A stretch of 64,000 nucleotides of DNA, taken from Alviniconcha marisindica (taxonomy: Eukaryota > Mollusca > Gastropoda > Provannidae). Both the position numbers and the translations under genes were made by a program. How positions within the stretch are numbered: the stretch's first letter is position 1; each line of letters starts with the position of its first letter. A model generated the notes under the pieces. The model was not told the origin of the DNA. It made no database searches and saw only the letters and a list, made by a program, of their open reading frames with translations. Of this stretch, positions 12,692 through 27,600 are shown piece by piece. The DNA lies in assembly GCA_018857735.1 (NCBI GenBank), contig JABMCL010002332.1:1-64000 (forward strand), written 5' to 3'.

Positions 12692-15600
12692 CCCCCTTAT
12701 CCATTTAACAGTTTTTTTGATGAAATCCCCATAAACAACTGATTAACCTTCACATTGTTGATCACATTTTAAGGTTAGTCTTAGCTGCTGAAATCTCGGA
12801 GGGTCACAGTGCAACATTGAAGGGGTCACAACTATTACTAACAGTATCAAAAACTTTGATTATGACTGATGCACATGGACACACACACACAGCCATTACC
12901 TTCTGTACAGAGACTGTAATTATGACTGGTGAGACACACACATACACACGAACAGTCTTATACACTTGCAACCATATAGTCTGCACTGGAGATTGTAGTG
13001 TAAATTATGACTGATACACATACTACTACTACTACTACACACACACACACATACACAACAAAATGTAAGGTCACGCAGTAACAGACTTACACTAACAGCC
13101 ATGTGACTGATCAGATCAGTATTGTAATGCGTAATATTAATAGTGGGCACTACTAGGTGTCAGTGCATCTGGGTCAGAAATGATTGTGTGCTGGTCAGAA
13201 GTTTAGTGTGCAGGGATCTGAGCTTTGTGCCTCAGACATGGGTTGTTCGCTGGAACTGGGTACTCTTGTATAACACGGGTCATTCATAATCTAAAAACCT
13301 TTAGCTTGTTTGTGTAACAATAGAACATGTATCCATTCCCATACCATGGAGAGAAGAAATGAGAACTGTTTACTTTTCATCCTTATGGTGTGAGGTGGTA
13401 TTGTAAGTAATGGAACTAGGATTATCACTAGCTTAACATGGAAACCAAAAACACAAGAAGCATTTGCATTTAATCACTCCTGGGTGCAATTTTACACTTT
13501 TCTGTACTTATTCTCAGTCTTCTACAACATCCTGACAGAAGTGCAGAGAAACGGGTGAATAGCTTTGGATTATTTGGGAGCTGGGTTAACAGTGGCAACA
13601 CAAGACTTGTGTTGGCAACTTTGTCATTCATTTGTATTGAATGAATATGCTGTTCTTCACTTTTTGCATTTGATGCATCTTTTGCACCGAAGTTGATTGT
13701 GTGTTCACATTATCACTGGACTCAGAAAAAGAAGTGCCAGCCTCTGGCTCTGTTTCCTGTCCAGCTTTTGTAGCCATGGTGGCCGGTGCCAGACATGATG
13801 CTCAAGACAAAATCCAAGAAAAATGTAACTTCACCTTTGACTTGACAAAAGGTTTATATGTTTATGAATAGTGTGGCATGGGACACAGTGACGCAGTAGT
13901 GCGACACTGCGACAATTCCATGCAGCATGGGGAAATCCACAGTTGTAGCATTTATGTGAGAAAGAACATTTTTCAAATTGGTAGTGTCTGAAGCTATGGT
14001 AGGCCCAACAGAAACCTTTTGGCACAATTGTCTGATGTGCATCAGACTTGTTCTGCTGTGGCAGTGCTGGCCTTCCCCTATCCTTCGCTTCAAAGGACGT
14101 GTCATAGTGCTTTTCTCCCCATTTCGTCAGGCCCTTTTCTTTCAGAAGATGAAACTGCGAGTCAGTACTTCCAGTCCTGCTCTTTTTGGAAAAGGTCACA
14201 AACCACCTGAAAGAGCTGTGCCAAGGCTGGGGTCAGTTTTTTTTCTTTCTGGGTGGCCTGTAACATATATACATACAAAGATGTTCCAGGCGTGAATGGC
14301 GGCTTCATCTTTTTTGACTGTGGGGCCAACACCAAGTTTGGTTGCCCAGATTGGTTGTCGACCGCCAAGGTGTAGTCTACACTTTGAGGTTAATTTGTCT
14401 GGCAGCCTCTCCTTGATCCTGAAAGACTCGAGATCCACCACAATTTCATTTGACACAGGTTCATCTGCTTGCCTTGTGAATGTTTCCTCCTCCATGAGAT
14501 GTGCCCGTTTGAGTCCCATCTTTAACTAAGAGGGGAATAGACGTTATGTCAAGGTCAATCCTTTCCTCCAGGTTTGATGTAACATCAGCATCTTTCTTGA
14601 AATGTGATTCTACTTTTGGCGACAGCTCTGTTCAGTAGGTTGGCGAGTCGACTCGTTGGATAGCTCACTGATGGAAACAGGATTCTAAACCAGCACTCAA
14701 CCTGAAACACACGAAAATCAACACACTTGGTAATAATACAGATAGCTTTACACAACTGCACTTATTACCTGGGACTGGGGGGCCTTTTAAATTTAAAAAC
14801 CATTGCTTATGCTATGCTCTCTGTTCACACAAAACTGTTATGAATACTTACATCTTTACCAGTTTTGTGACCCTCAGTCTGAAGTGCTCGCAGCTGCAGT
14901 AAAACAGGGTTGGTAAGTTGCACTGACAGCCTCTTGAGGACCTTGTTGTGCTGTCTGTCCTTCGAATGTGTCCAGGCGCTGGATCAATGTCTGGGTTGAT
15001 TTTTGCATTTGTGCCAGCAACTGGATGAGCCCTGGGTCTATTGCCCCAAGGGGACTGCTGGTTGCAGCACTGGTCCTCAAACTGCCAGAGGATGTTCCGG
15101 GTTCCTGGGCTGCCGAGTTGCGTGCTGGATGGGCTCCATCAGCCGCCCTTGGTGTTGGGCTTGTCCTAGGCCCTCTCCTTAACACTGGACGACCTCAGGC
15201 ACTTCCAGCTGCAGCTGGTGTACGGTTATGTCATGCAGCCTGTCTGTTGCTGGTGTGGACAGGATGTGTCCTGATGAAAGAAAAACAGGCAAGCAGTTTC
15301 AGTCAGTGAGCCATAGGGTTACAGCTGGGAACATAATGGGTCCAAAGGTCCCTTGCTCACACCTGTCATCACTGGAAGCACACTTGGCAGGGCCCCCCAT
15401 CTACCTGATGGAAAACACTTGGTACCACACCACATCCACAAGATGGGAACACACACTTCGATAATCAGTCTGTCAAACATCATGCACGCACACACACACT
15501 CTCTCTCTCAGTGTTTCTTCCTATGAGCTTGAGTTGATATAATTTTCTGAATCAGAAGATCACAGTGCCTGAAAATGTAGGTCGTAAATATAAGGCGACA

Positions 15601-18600
15601 GCATGGCACTGCTACCAACTAGGTCTCAGCCACACTGAGTGGTGTAGATCTGTGCAGGTCTCTTTGTTGGACTGCGCACATGTGATTGTAGGAAAATTGT
15701 AAAGCCAACAACTTGACTCGGAATGAGAGTGCAGTTGCACAGATCAGTCTGCCAGTCAGTGAGTCACCAAAAGCAATGTGTAGACCCCCCCCTACCCTCT
15801 GTCTACAAACAACCCTGGCCACAAGCACCCTGCTCAGCAGCCTAGTATGACTTTTCTGGACCACAACAGTGTGAGCAACAAATCTTCTCACTGGCTGATC
15901 CACAATAAAGCAGCCAATAAAATGCTCAAGCGAGATAACCCTACAGACTGGTGCTGTCAATGTTTATAAGTGCAAAAAAACTAACAGTTTGCTGCATTAA
16001 AATGAGAGAAAGGGAGAAAGAGACAGACTTAAAGTTGGAAAAACTTTCCAGTTGCCTTATCAAACTCCTTGTGGGACATGCTTTCAACATGTCACTTACA
16101 ATCAAACTGACCGCCATGTTTGCACGAAAAGTCTGATTTGCAATTGGTGCAAAGAACAAATTTATGGGTGAACATTGGTAATTCTTCAGGTCCATGGCTG
16201 GGGTCCAGGGACCGCTGAGGCCCCGGTGGGTGCATGGGGCACCACCCTGCTGGGGGTATGGTGGGCGACGCCCCCGGTCCGCTGAGGAATTTTAGCAGAT
16301 GTGAGGTTGTTTTGTGGCTTCTCCTTACATCAAAAGTTAAACTGAGAACAAGTACATCAAAGGCTATTGTTGGAGTATGGTGTATAAATGAAGCTGAATA
16401 GTTAATCTCATCCAGTGTATATGATGAACAGTTAACGAACAAAGTATAGGTTAACCAAGTCTCCCCAGACATTTGGACAGGAGTCTCAGTGTAATACAAC
16501 TGAAATAAATCACAACCAAGAAATTTCTTACTTCAAAGGTTCATTTGCATTAGTGTACAAGTATTATAACTTTACTAGTGCTACTACATAATCATACTGA
16601 CCTTACTTCACATAATAGATGCAGATGTTGCCTGCGTCCTATTCCTGATTGAACGTGCCTCACCAAAGTTATTAATAGTTGCTACTGCAATTAATGATTT
16701 TACTTTTCAGTGACATACGCTCCTTCAGTCTTTGCAACATGCGTGATATTTTCTACTGTCACTGTTACTGAACTTCCATTCAACTTCTGGTTAAAAAAAG
16801 TCATTTATGCTGTCAAAGTACTGTTTCACTTTCCATGAACTCTTTTAAGTATTTGCTCTTGAAGTGTCTGATTCTCACAGTTGTCTCTTCCCATTTGAGC
16901 TGTACTTCAGCTTCTCGTTACAAACAATGCAAAACGCAACCCCCAGCTCATTGAACTTTCAACGCCAATGTCAAAACGGTATTCTGTCCGTGTCCACTCT
17001 CAGTTCCATTTGTTTTTGACATTTTTATCTATGGTGATGGAAAGCTCATCGCCCTCTGATAAACATGGAATTTTTGTTGAACGGCTCTAGACTTTTCAGC
17101 TGTGTGAAGCAGGGATCCCGCCATTTCAAACAAATTTTCACCCACTTCCGGCAACGCGTGCGCACATGTTAGCTTTGGGAAACATGGATCTGTTAGTGGT
17201 CAGGTATATGGATTGGTCCGGATTGCAGAATGAAATTGAAAATAATAATATATATTAAAAATTCTGAAAATTGTCTAAATATAGATATCCCTGTCTGCAC
17301 ATTTCAATTTTACGAATCTCTGTATAAATACGGACATACTTTTACCCATGCAAATTCACTGCCTTTCTTTGAAGGGACCAAACACGGATATGCTTTGTGG
17401 TAAGCTGGGAGAAACTTCTGGTTTGGAACTTTCTTCCTTTTAGTCACAGCAGCAGAGCCTTTGGAGGCTAACACTGAGTTTCTTCTGAAGAAGTGTCATG
17501 CACTCACCATTTTCTCCCAGCTGAAGTGAGTTTTGGCTGCATTCAGAACCTATATTCATGTCGAAACCAGCACCACTATTGCAAGACTTGATGTGCGCGT
17601 ATCATAAGTGGGCGCAGGTTCCTTTTGAACATAGTGGCCATCTGAAAAAGAGGATCGAATCATGCTTGTCACTATCGCGTAGCCGAAACAAAGTCATTTG
17701 TGTAATGCAAGCGTGCGTGTGTAATTTGGGCTTCAAATGTGTAGATGTCTACATCAAATGCTCAGGCTAAGCAGTACTGCTAACATACATCTACAAATTC
17801 ACACATACTTTCGTTCAACAATTCTCTCACACTCACATTTTTCCACTAACTCGCAGTTCAGTTGTTTGAGTTTCAGCTTTGGGTCGAGGCACACCTCATG
17901 CAAGCAGTGTCTGAACTTTGACTTCTTCACAGATGTCAATGAAATGACCGGAGGGACTCTTTGGATTTTGTAGCCTTCACAAAGTCATTGTGCAGTCCAC
18001 TCACTGGTTTGAGCAGCTGCTCTTTTTTTAATGCCTTGCACAGATCATTGACAGCATTCTTTTCAAAGAAGTCCTGGATCAATCTCTGGATGCTGCTGGG
18101 AGTCCTTTTACATTTGGAGTAGGGAGAGTTCATCTTCTCTTGGGTCCTGGTCATGAACCTCTTGGTGAATCCCATCTCATTGTGGTTGCTGCAGTCTCGG
18201 AAGGCTTCAGCAAGTCTCCTTTTGTGTGGAAGAGTGTGTTGTCCCTTTTACATTTGGAGTAGGGAAAGCTCGTCTTCTCTTGGGTCCTAGTCATGGACCT
18301 CTTGGTGAATCCCAGCTCATCATGGTTGCTGCAGTCCTGGAAGGCTTCAGCAAGTTGTCTTTGTGGTGAAGCGTCTTCTTGTCTCTTTTACCCTTGACAG
18401 AACCACTTGTCCTTTGGTATCGCTTTGTCCCTGGTGGGGTCTTCTTCCTCTTGTTTCTTTCTTCCCGGCTCTGCCGGTCTGCAGTGAGGGAATTTCTTGC
18501 ACATGTCTTCGAGCGTCTCGCTTACGCCGAGTTCAAGTGCTAGCTTCCTGATCGTCGAGCTTTTCGCCTTCTGGCAGAGTTTGTTCAGACCTCTTATGGT

Positions 18601-21600
18601 CAACTCTGGGATGGAATCCTCTAGGCTTATGACGCCGAGGCCTCCGTTTCTGGTCCTTGCATGGATCAAAGCGTTCGTCGTCTGTTCTGGGAGGTGCAAG
18701 AGGCTCTTCACATGTGCACGGATTTGTACGTCCAGACTCTTTAGCATTGTCAGGCTTGGCCGGCTGTGGAGTATCCTGGCTTTGATTCTTGGCAGGATCG
18801 TGTCTCTCCATATTTCCAATGCCTGCATTGGCTTTAGTGGTGCAGCGGCCACGCTGCTTGCCCACTTCTCGATTTGAAGTTTGAGGTTCGGAACTGACGT
18901 TCCTCCCCATGGCCCAAACATCTTTCCGAGGTATCTGGTCGCTTCGTCCGGTTTCACCCATGGTATCTGCCTTCCATCGACTTCGTATGGCTTCGTGTCG
19001 TTGACCGTGAACGTCTTTCTGTCTGATTGAATGTGGAAGACGTACGACTTGTTCACATTAAGCCGCAGGCCTACTTGGTCACAGTATGCCTTCACCAATG
19101 CCAGGTTTTTCTCGAGTCCTGCTCTTGATGTGGGTTTGCTGAATCATGTTTGGGGATGGAGTTTTCTGTGGAGTCAGTGCTGTTACATTCAGCTCCTGCA
19201 ATGCTTTCTTTGTGTCGTTGTCAGCAGTCTTTATCAAACCTTTGAAAAGGAAAGCAAATCCCCCCACCCGCCCCCAGCCCACCAATGCTCTGATATAACC
19301 GTGATGTTGACTGGGCATAAAACAACCAAATTACTTATTACTTACTTGTCATTGTAGTTTGCCATGATATAACTGTTATGGTTGACTTTGGCGTAAAACA
19401 CCAGGTTACTTGTCATTGTCATAGTGTAAATCTGAAATGTCATGCAAAGTACGAAATAAAAATCAAACTGTGTGCATCACTGCATCCCTCAAAGTGTCCT
19501 GCCTCTTGAACATTTGAAGAGAGGACTTTCCAGTCAATCTGATTGCATATTTGCAAGTCTGGAAAGCACTAAATGTTGCCATAGACATTGGCCCACTTCT
19601 TTCTTCAGTGCTGTCTCCCATCAAGTTGAAGGAGCTCTTAACTACCGGGCCATAGAACTCAGAACTTTGTTACTCAAGGATTGAGATTTTAGGCAGTAGC
19701 CTGTTCTTACGATCTGTCCTTGCTAAGCTACACAGACAACACATATGTAGGGGAGCAGGGTGGGGAGTGAGGGAAGCAGGTTGGAAGCATGGATGAAGAG
19801 TCACAAGTCAGAGGTTGCTATAACATAACTTTTTATTTGCACACCAACCAGGAAACAGTGTAGGCTCTCCGCTGAGATGAACACCGGCCGCAGCAGCAAA
19901 CAAACAACCTGCCTCTGCAGGGACACTGGGGGGAAAGGGACGCTGCCGGCCCAGCGCACAGGTTTTAACACTTTAGATAATTGGGGCTGTGACAGGTCGT
20001 GGGGAATGGACTCCAGACTCAAAATAGATGTTTCACCATTTATTGGTTGTGAAGACAGCACGTGGTGACAAACAATAAACACAATTGTAGGTCCAGCCGA
20101 GCATACATTATTTACACATAATAATAATATATAAGCATATAATGTTTTTGAAATCAACATACAAAATTATAATATAGTACTAAGTCATTGTTATGCCTGA
20201 AACATTACACTGGAGCCTATGAAACAACCACATAGTACTCTCAATGAAATGTATAAAATAATAAAATGCACTAACCACAATACGCATGAACTGAAGGAAC
20301 ATTGTAAGTCCAAGTTGACAGAACAACTACTAGTGACACATTTGACACGGAATGGACGCATCACAGAACAACATCCATTAATAACATCTTGCCATCATTC
20401 ACATTCAAGCATACTAAGGGATTGAGGGGTAGGTTGCAGGGAACATCTCATCAGAGTATATGAAACAACTACATAATACTCTTTCATTGAAATGCATACA
20501 ACTCTAAGTGACATAAGTACTCACACAACAATTAATAAAGCAACATGCCATACCATTCTAGAACTTAATAATCTGAAACCACTATAAAACTAAGCAACTG
20601 TAGTACTGACCATGTGTAAGGGGGGAAACATCACAAAACCATTGTTATGAACACAGTATGATGGATGTACCATCATGTCACAGCACAATTCTATCAGTCC
20701 ACAACTATCACTCATCTTGACTCGGGCACATGCTAGGGATACTTTTATTTACACAACCGGTCATACAAGGGGTATGGGGAAGGTTGCAGGGAACATTTCA
20801 TCAAAGTATGTGAAACAACTACATAATACTCTCAATGAAATACATTCACACCATGCCAGAGGGAGAGAGAATTTAAAAGACTTCCAACACCATAGGTGTA
20901 CACATACACACACAAAACAAACAAGTCATCTAAAACAACAAGATTACAGACAGACAGGGGCTGGGTCAATAATTACAACAGTAACTGAACACCAAAATGT
21001 AATAATGGGGGTCAATCATCACTGTAATTTATATACAGGGCATTCTGGCCATACTAGAAGCATAATCACTCCTGAGGTGTAAGTGTAAAAACATAATAAT
21101 AACCATAATATGACTAAGCAATAAGTAAATCTGTCATTAACAATAACTGTAATATAACTAAATAAGTAAAACTATCATGAACATTTATAGACAAGTAACA
21201 GATCATAAGAACTATAATCCAAGTCAGTAAGTGAAACAGTTATGAACTTTATAAACAAGAAAAAAGAAAAGAAAAAAACTATAATATGACTAAATCAATA
21301 AGTAAATCTGTCATTAACAGTAACTATAACTAAATAAGTAAAACTGTCATGAACATTTATAGACAAATAATAGATCATCATAAGAACTATAATATAATCC
21401 AAGTCAATAAGTGAAACAGTTATGAACTTTATAAACAAGAAAGAAAAAACAACAACTATAATACGACTAAGTCAATAAGTAAAACTTATGACCAGTTATG
21501 AACAAATACAATACTACATACTATATCTAATGTATATATATTACAATGACTAGATTAACCAGTCAAAGCAAAATAGAATAAGGACAGGTCATGAATGCTA

Positions 21601-24600
21601 CACTGCCACCCAGTCAGTCAGCCAGGTGTGAATGCCAAAAAACTGATTCTAACTGTTTGGCCAGCTTGCATGCTATCTATGGGTCTACTGACACTTGACC
21701 TTGAAGAGAATACTTTATGAATGAGCAATGGTGCCCACATCCACAATTATCAACAACCGGCACTCTACCCTTGTAAGATGGCACTTGGGGTGACCAATAA
21801 TATAAATTGACAGTAGTCTATCACTGTAGCAGACAACTTCCACATACGGCAGCTGATAGTCTAGCCACCTCTCTATAAAGCATTGCAACTTTGCAATATG
21901 TTACACTTTACACATGACTGTCTTCTGATAGTCTAGCCACCTCTCTATAAAGCATTGCAACTTTGCAATATGTTACACTTTACACATGACTGTCTTGCAA
22001 TTGCATATTAGGAATCTATTGACAAGATGTTTCCTTAAATTGCAAGTAACTTCACATACTAGGCCTAGCCTAGTACCACACATCCTACAGTATTGGACTG
22101 AGGTGGACACATCATAGTGTTACAGTAATTCTCCTGCTACTGATCACATCCTAAGTCAAAATACATCACTCAATTTGGCCTTCCACCATGACATTATTTA
22201 TAGCAGCAACATGACTGAATAAACAAAACAACCTGAACCAGTGGCAGTGAGTATCAAACTAATCAACGCATACATAGTATCATACATCAAAGCATAAACA
22301 ACACAACAACTGAGCAAATGGCTATCCAACTTACTGGCAACAAGGTGATTCTCCCGAACTTGTGGCTGAAATGCAGTCATGGACCCGGGCCAGTGGAACA
22401 CTAAATCAAGATGGCTGCCACCTGCTGGACTCGCCTCTTATTTATATCAGCTGGGCAGACCACACGGACAGCACTGTCCCGCAAAATCTGTGCAGGCTGC
22501 CTGAGGCACTTCAGACTACTAGCTTGTGTTTCTTCTAACTTTTGATTGGGCCCTAACTCAAAAAGTACTAAACACATTATAACGCGGTTTAAAATGCCAA
22601 AAACTGCGGACCATTATCTTCTTATCTATCAAAAATTATCCTTGTTATCTAGTCTATCAAATGAAGCTAAAATAAGATTAACTCTGTGAGCCCAGCTGTG
22701 GAACCGCATTCGCAGCAATTAACCTCAAATTAACTAACTACAACATGACCTATACCCCTAAAAACTATTACAGGTTTGAACCTAGGGCCCTAAAATACAC
22801 CAAACATTCACTATATACGCAGTCCTCCTACTTATTTACCTAAAAATCAAGAAATAAGCCTGGATAACAAACACACCAAATTCGGCACCAGAATCAAAGT
22901 TCTGCAACCGATTAAATCTGCAAATCCCAAATCCATCTAATCTAAGCCCTGTTCCTACTTCTATAAAATATTTTGAAAGTCTACATCATAAATACTAGCT
23001 ATAAATATATAAAATTACAATAAATACCTAATTTCTGAAGTTTTACAAAATTATAAATAAATATGTCATTGCGGCTGTAAAGCCGGCAATCAAAAAACAA
23101 AATGGCCACCAATATCGTCTGCTACTATAATTTCGCCCACAAGCCAGGAATCTTGGTGTTACCAGTGCTTGAAATAAAACTGGAAACAAATACACAAACT
23201 AGCAGACTGTCACAGGGCCATAAAACTCCCACCCAATCAAAAAGGAAAATAAACCAGAAAGAAGAGTTTAAAGGGTCATGGCCTGAAACACATACAATAC
23301 ACTCGGTTACACATATAAAGATTATGAATGACACTTTGGTAAATAGATTATTAATGATACTTCCTTGCTAAGCTACATAGACAACACATATAAAGATTAT
23401 TAATGATGCTTCGGTAAATATATAATGCCATACAAGTATGACCATGGTCTGCAACATCACGTCGAATGATAGTATAGTGAGGAATAGAAAGCGATTCATC
23501 ACTAAAGTATGCACTAAGGCACGTTTCGCTGAGTACAAGAAGGTGGATAAATAGAGAATCATTTAACAACATGCACACATCATATACTTTATTATACAGA
23601 TAATATACATTTGTGTGCCCTATGCATAGTCTAGCAATTGTCATGATCATTCAAATCTTACTGAATACAGATAATAATGTTTATACTACTGATTATGCAC
23701 ATGCACTCAAACGGAAATCAAAATTTAAACCCAAGATAAAACTACCTACACAATCACAGTATACAGTAGAGGAAGCCCAAACTTTGCACACGGGGGGGGG
23801 GGCATGCAGACCTGAAGTTATGCTTGCAGAAGGTAACAAGGAGGTAGGCTGAAAAGTACTATGATATAAAATTTAAAAGTGAATGTTACGCATACATCAG
23901 CATACAGGACCGACTGGTGTACTGCAAGGCAGTCTCGTGGATACATCGTTTGGTTGCTTCGAATTTGGACTCTACCCATTGTGGACAGCGAAAGTCCTGC
24001 ATTAGTACAATTCTAACACTTGGCTTTTTGCCTTCTGTGTGATAAATGTGCACTGTTATCTGTTTATCCTGTCTTTGTTGATCTTCAGGTCCTGCAGTAA
24101 GATGCACCTGAAGAGTACTTTGAAATAACTCATAGTCATCGACTTCATCAGTATCAACTGGTACTCTTTTGCCATCTTTTCTTGCGCCTTCAGCCCACAT
24201 TGAGTGGAAATATTTGGACTCGTTGAGACTGTCAAAGAACCCGCATTTGATTACAGTGCGCCATACAGGTGTGAGATCAGGTGCAGTTGTAAAAGTCACT
24301 TGAAAGCAATCATTGGTTTTCTGGATTTTTTCATTGATAACAGTGGTAATACTAACAGGCACTGTTGTCATTACATTATGCTGAGTTGTCATTGTGCAGT
24401 TAGCCAGATTGATGCAATCAAAAATGAGACATAAACCATTTGTGATAGGACAGTAGTTTCCTTGCATGTGTGACAGGTCGTGGGGAATAGACTCCAGACT
24501 CAAAATAGATGTTTCACCATTTATTGGTTGTGAAGACAGCATGTGGCAACGAGGTGATTCTCCCGAACTTGTGGCTGAAATGCAGTCATGGACCCAGGCC

Positions 24601-27600
24601 AATGGAACACTAAATCAAGATGGCTGCCACCTGCTGCACTTGCCTCTTATTTATATCAGCTGGGCGGACCACACGGACAGCAATCAAATTAATTAACTAT
24701 AACATGACCTATACCCCTAAAAACTATTACAGGTTCAAACCTATGGCCCTAAAATACACCAAACATTCACTAAATACACAAACTAGCAGGCTGTCACACG
24801 TGAAAAATAACTTACCTGACAAATGGAATTTCTCATTCACTGTCTTGACTTTTTGCATGTTTGATTTTCCCTTCAAGTGGTGCAACAGGGCCTGTTTGCC
24901 GCCAAAAGCGTAACATATCTCGCACTGGCAAACAGTACAATACGCTTTGCCAGGAACAAGTTTTTTCGAAACTATTCGAAAACATTTCCCCTTTGTATTC
25001 TGTTTCCAGTTCCAGCGCCACTTATTCTTCACTGTGGCATCAGTGTCCACTGTCAGGCTTCTCCGTGGAACTACATTGCCTCTCATGATGCGAAATCTTT
25101 GGAATCTTTATTCATATTGTATTAATCAACTGACACAGGAGAAGACGCCTTGGCACACATGACAATGACTGTGTATGCACAGAGGCTACCACACTTCCTC
25201 TCTCTTAGCCTGATGCACTAACACCACACGCATTCATGCATAAAAACCAAGCATTGACACTTGCCTTTTTTCTGTTTTTCGCGCTCTCTCTGTTTTTGCT
25301 TTTTGCGGAATTATGCGGTTTCATAGAAAAGTACCATGCCTGATATGCATACTTTTTTCTACATCCCCAGTTCAGACATGGTTCAAATTGAACCATATCT
25401 CCCCTGGAGATGTATAAAAAAAAGTATGCAGACTGTGTTTGCAGCCATCATCTCTGGGTTGCTTGCTGAGGTTGCTGTTCTTGCAGTAGTCCCTCGCATT
25501 GGCAATGACAGCATCACCAGATCTGATGGCTCATGTCGCTCCACTCATAACGACTGCACTCTCACCATCTGAAAGACCCTTGCTCTCAAATGCACAGCCA
25601 AAGTCGGAGAGGGCACAGAAAATGTCAGCAAAAGGGCCCTTCAACTTGTACTGCGGGGCACAGCCGTCAGTCCACTGTATGATGTTGTTGATGTCCAGTC
25701 CTCGAATGGTGTGTAGGTGGTCCACAGCCAGCTGGGTAAACCAGAAGACAGCATTGAAATTGTGGACACAGTTGTCGCTGATATACACAAACGACTCCAT
25801 CACCGTTTCTGGACAGACCTGGCAGGCATAGTAAGTGACTGTCGGATGAACCGTCACCTGCTTGTGGTGCAGTTTACTGCCTGGACTGGCGGTTAGTCAC
25901 GCTTGTTGACTCCCACTCTGGAAATCTTGGACGAAAAGTGCTGTTCTCTCAAACAGCAAAGTCTGTTGGCAGTGGTGGTCTGTTGGCACTTGGGCTTGGG
26001 GACAGTGGGGGCATCTCTGATGAACTGTCTGACAAGATCCGTCAGGAACTTTTCATTAAAAAAAATTCTTGTCCCAATTTTTACTAACACAGAGTTGTCT
26101 TATAAATGAAATCTTGCAGAATTATGTCGGACGTCGTGAACGGTCGAACATGTTTATGACCGTAATTGTGACATACCTTTTGATGTTTGTAGCACACGAT
26201 TCCCTTTATGCTCAGCAAAAATGCTGGGTCTGAAGGCGACCACAGAGAGCAAGAAGTACTATATAATTATAAAGAAGAGTTGTGATGCAGACAAATACAG
26301 GAGCATGACTGGTTAGACAGAAATCAGCTGTAAGAAGGGAGCTGAAAACAGGTATTGTGGAGCAAGTTTTTGGAATGAAATATAGGTGAAAGGGCTGGTA
26401 GACAGAAACTAGACATGTGAAAGGGGTGGAGCAGCTTAGTTTAAACACCCCCATGCTGTTCAAGTCAAATGTGACTGGGAAGTGTCATGCGATGCTGTCG
26501 TGTGTGTTGATAAGTATAAACCTTTAAAAAAAATGTATTCGCTTACAACTTACTAAATGATCAGATATATCTTGCAACAAAATCTGAGTAACAGCAATGT
26601 TTTTTAATGCATCAAAAGTTGTTTTCAGTGTTGTGACACAAATGACCTCGAATTGAACAAAGTTTGATACACCATTTACTAAAGCATAATTTAGATAATT
26701 TAGTTGAAGTCTTTCCGATACATGCATCTTGTAAAACAGTCTTTCACCTACATATATATGTATTGAAATCAGACTTTGTCACACATATTTCCCAGACTGC
26801 TTGAAATTATTACTGCAGCTGTTTCAACTATGTCCTCATTCAATTGCACACACACAGCTGAGTCCGACACTTGAAACAACTTTTTCTCTGCAGACTACAA
26901 AGTCAAATTTTCCTGAAATCTCCAATCTGTGTGAGCGCAGTAGGCAGAGGGGGTGGTAGAAAGAGGTTGAGCAGCAGGCAGAGGGGTGGTAGGCAGAAAT
27001 TGAGCAGCAGGGTGGTAGGCAGAGGTTGAGCAGTAGACAGGGGTGGTACTACTGGTAGGCAGATGTTGAGCAGTAGACAGGGGTGGTACTACTGGTAGGC
27101 AGAGGTTGAGCAGTAGACAGGGGTGGTAGGCAGAGGTTGAGCAGTAGACAGGGGTGGTACTGCTGGTAGGCAGAGGTTGAGCAGTAGACAGGGGTGGTAC
27201 TACTGGTAGGCAGAGGTTGAGCAGTAGACAGAGGTGGTACTACTGGTAGGCAAAGGTTGAGCAGTAGACAGGGGTGGTACTACTGGTAGGCAGAGGTTGA
27301 GCAGTAGTCAGGGGTGGTAGTACTGGTAGACAGAGGTTGAGCAGTAGACAGGGGTGGTACTACTGGTAGACAGAGGTTGAGCGGCAGGCAGAGGGGTAGT
27401 ACTGGTAGGCAGAGGTTGAGCAGCAGGTATTACTGGTAGGCAGAGGTTGAGCAGCAGGTAGTACTGGTAGGCAGAGGTTGAGCAGCAGGCAGAGGGGTGG
27501 TACAAAGCAGTAGTCAAACAGGTCCTTCACAAAAGTAATGGTGGCAGAGCCTGCCTTGGCTGCATGGTGTTTGTTGACGGCACTTTCTCCGTTTGGTGGC

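Noticed and set aside
18497..18877. Plus-strand frame opposite the reverse transcriptase fragment
   Set aside because: The minus-strand frame has recognisable polymerase motifs; this one has none.
23125..23650. Short hydrophobic frames suggesting membrane proteins
   Set aside because: They lie in AT-rich transposon sequence, overlap each other in several frames and have no recognisable homology.
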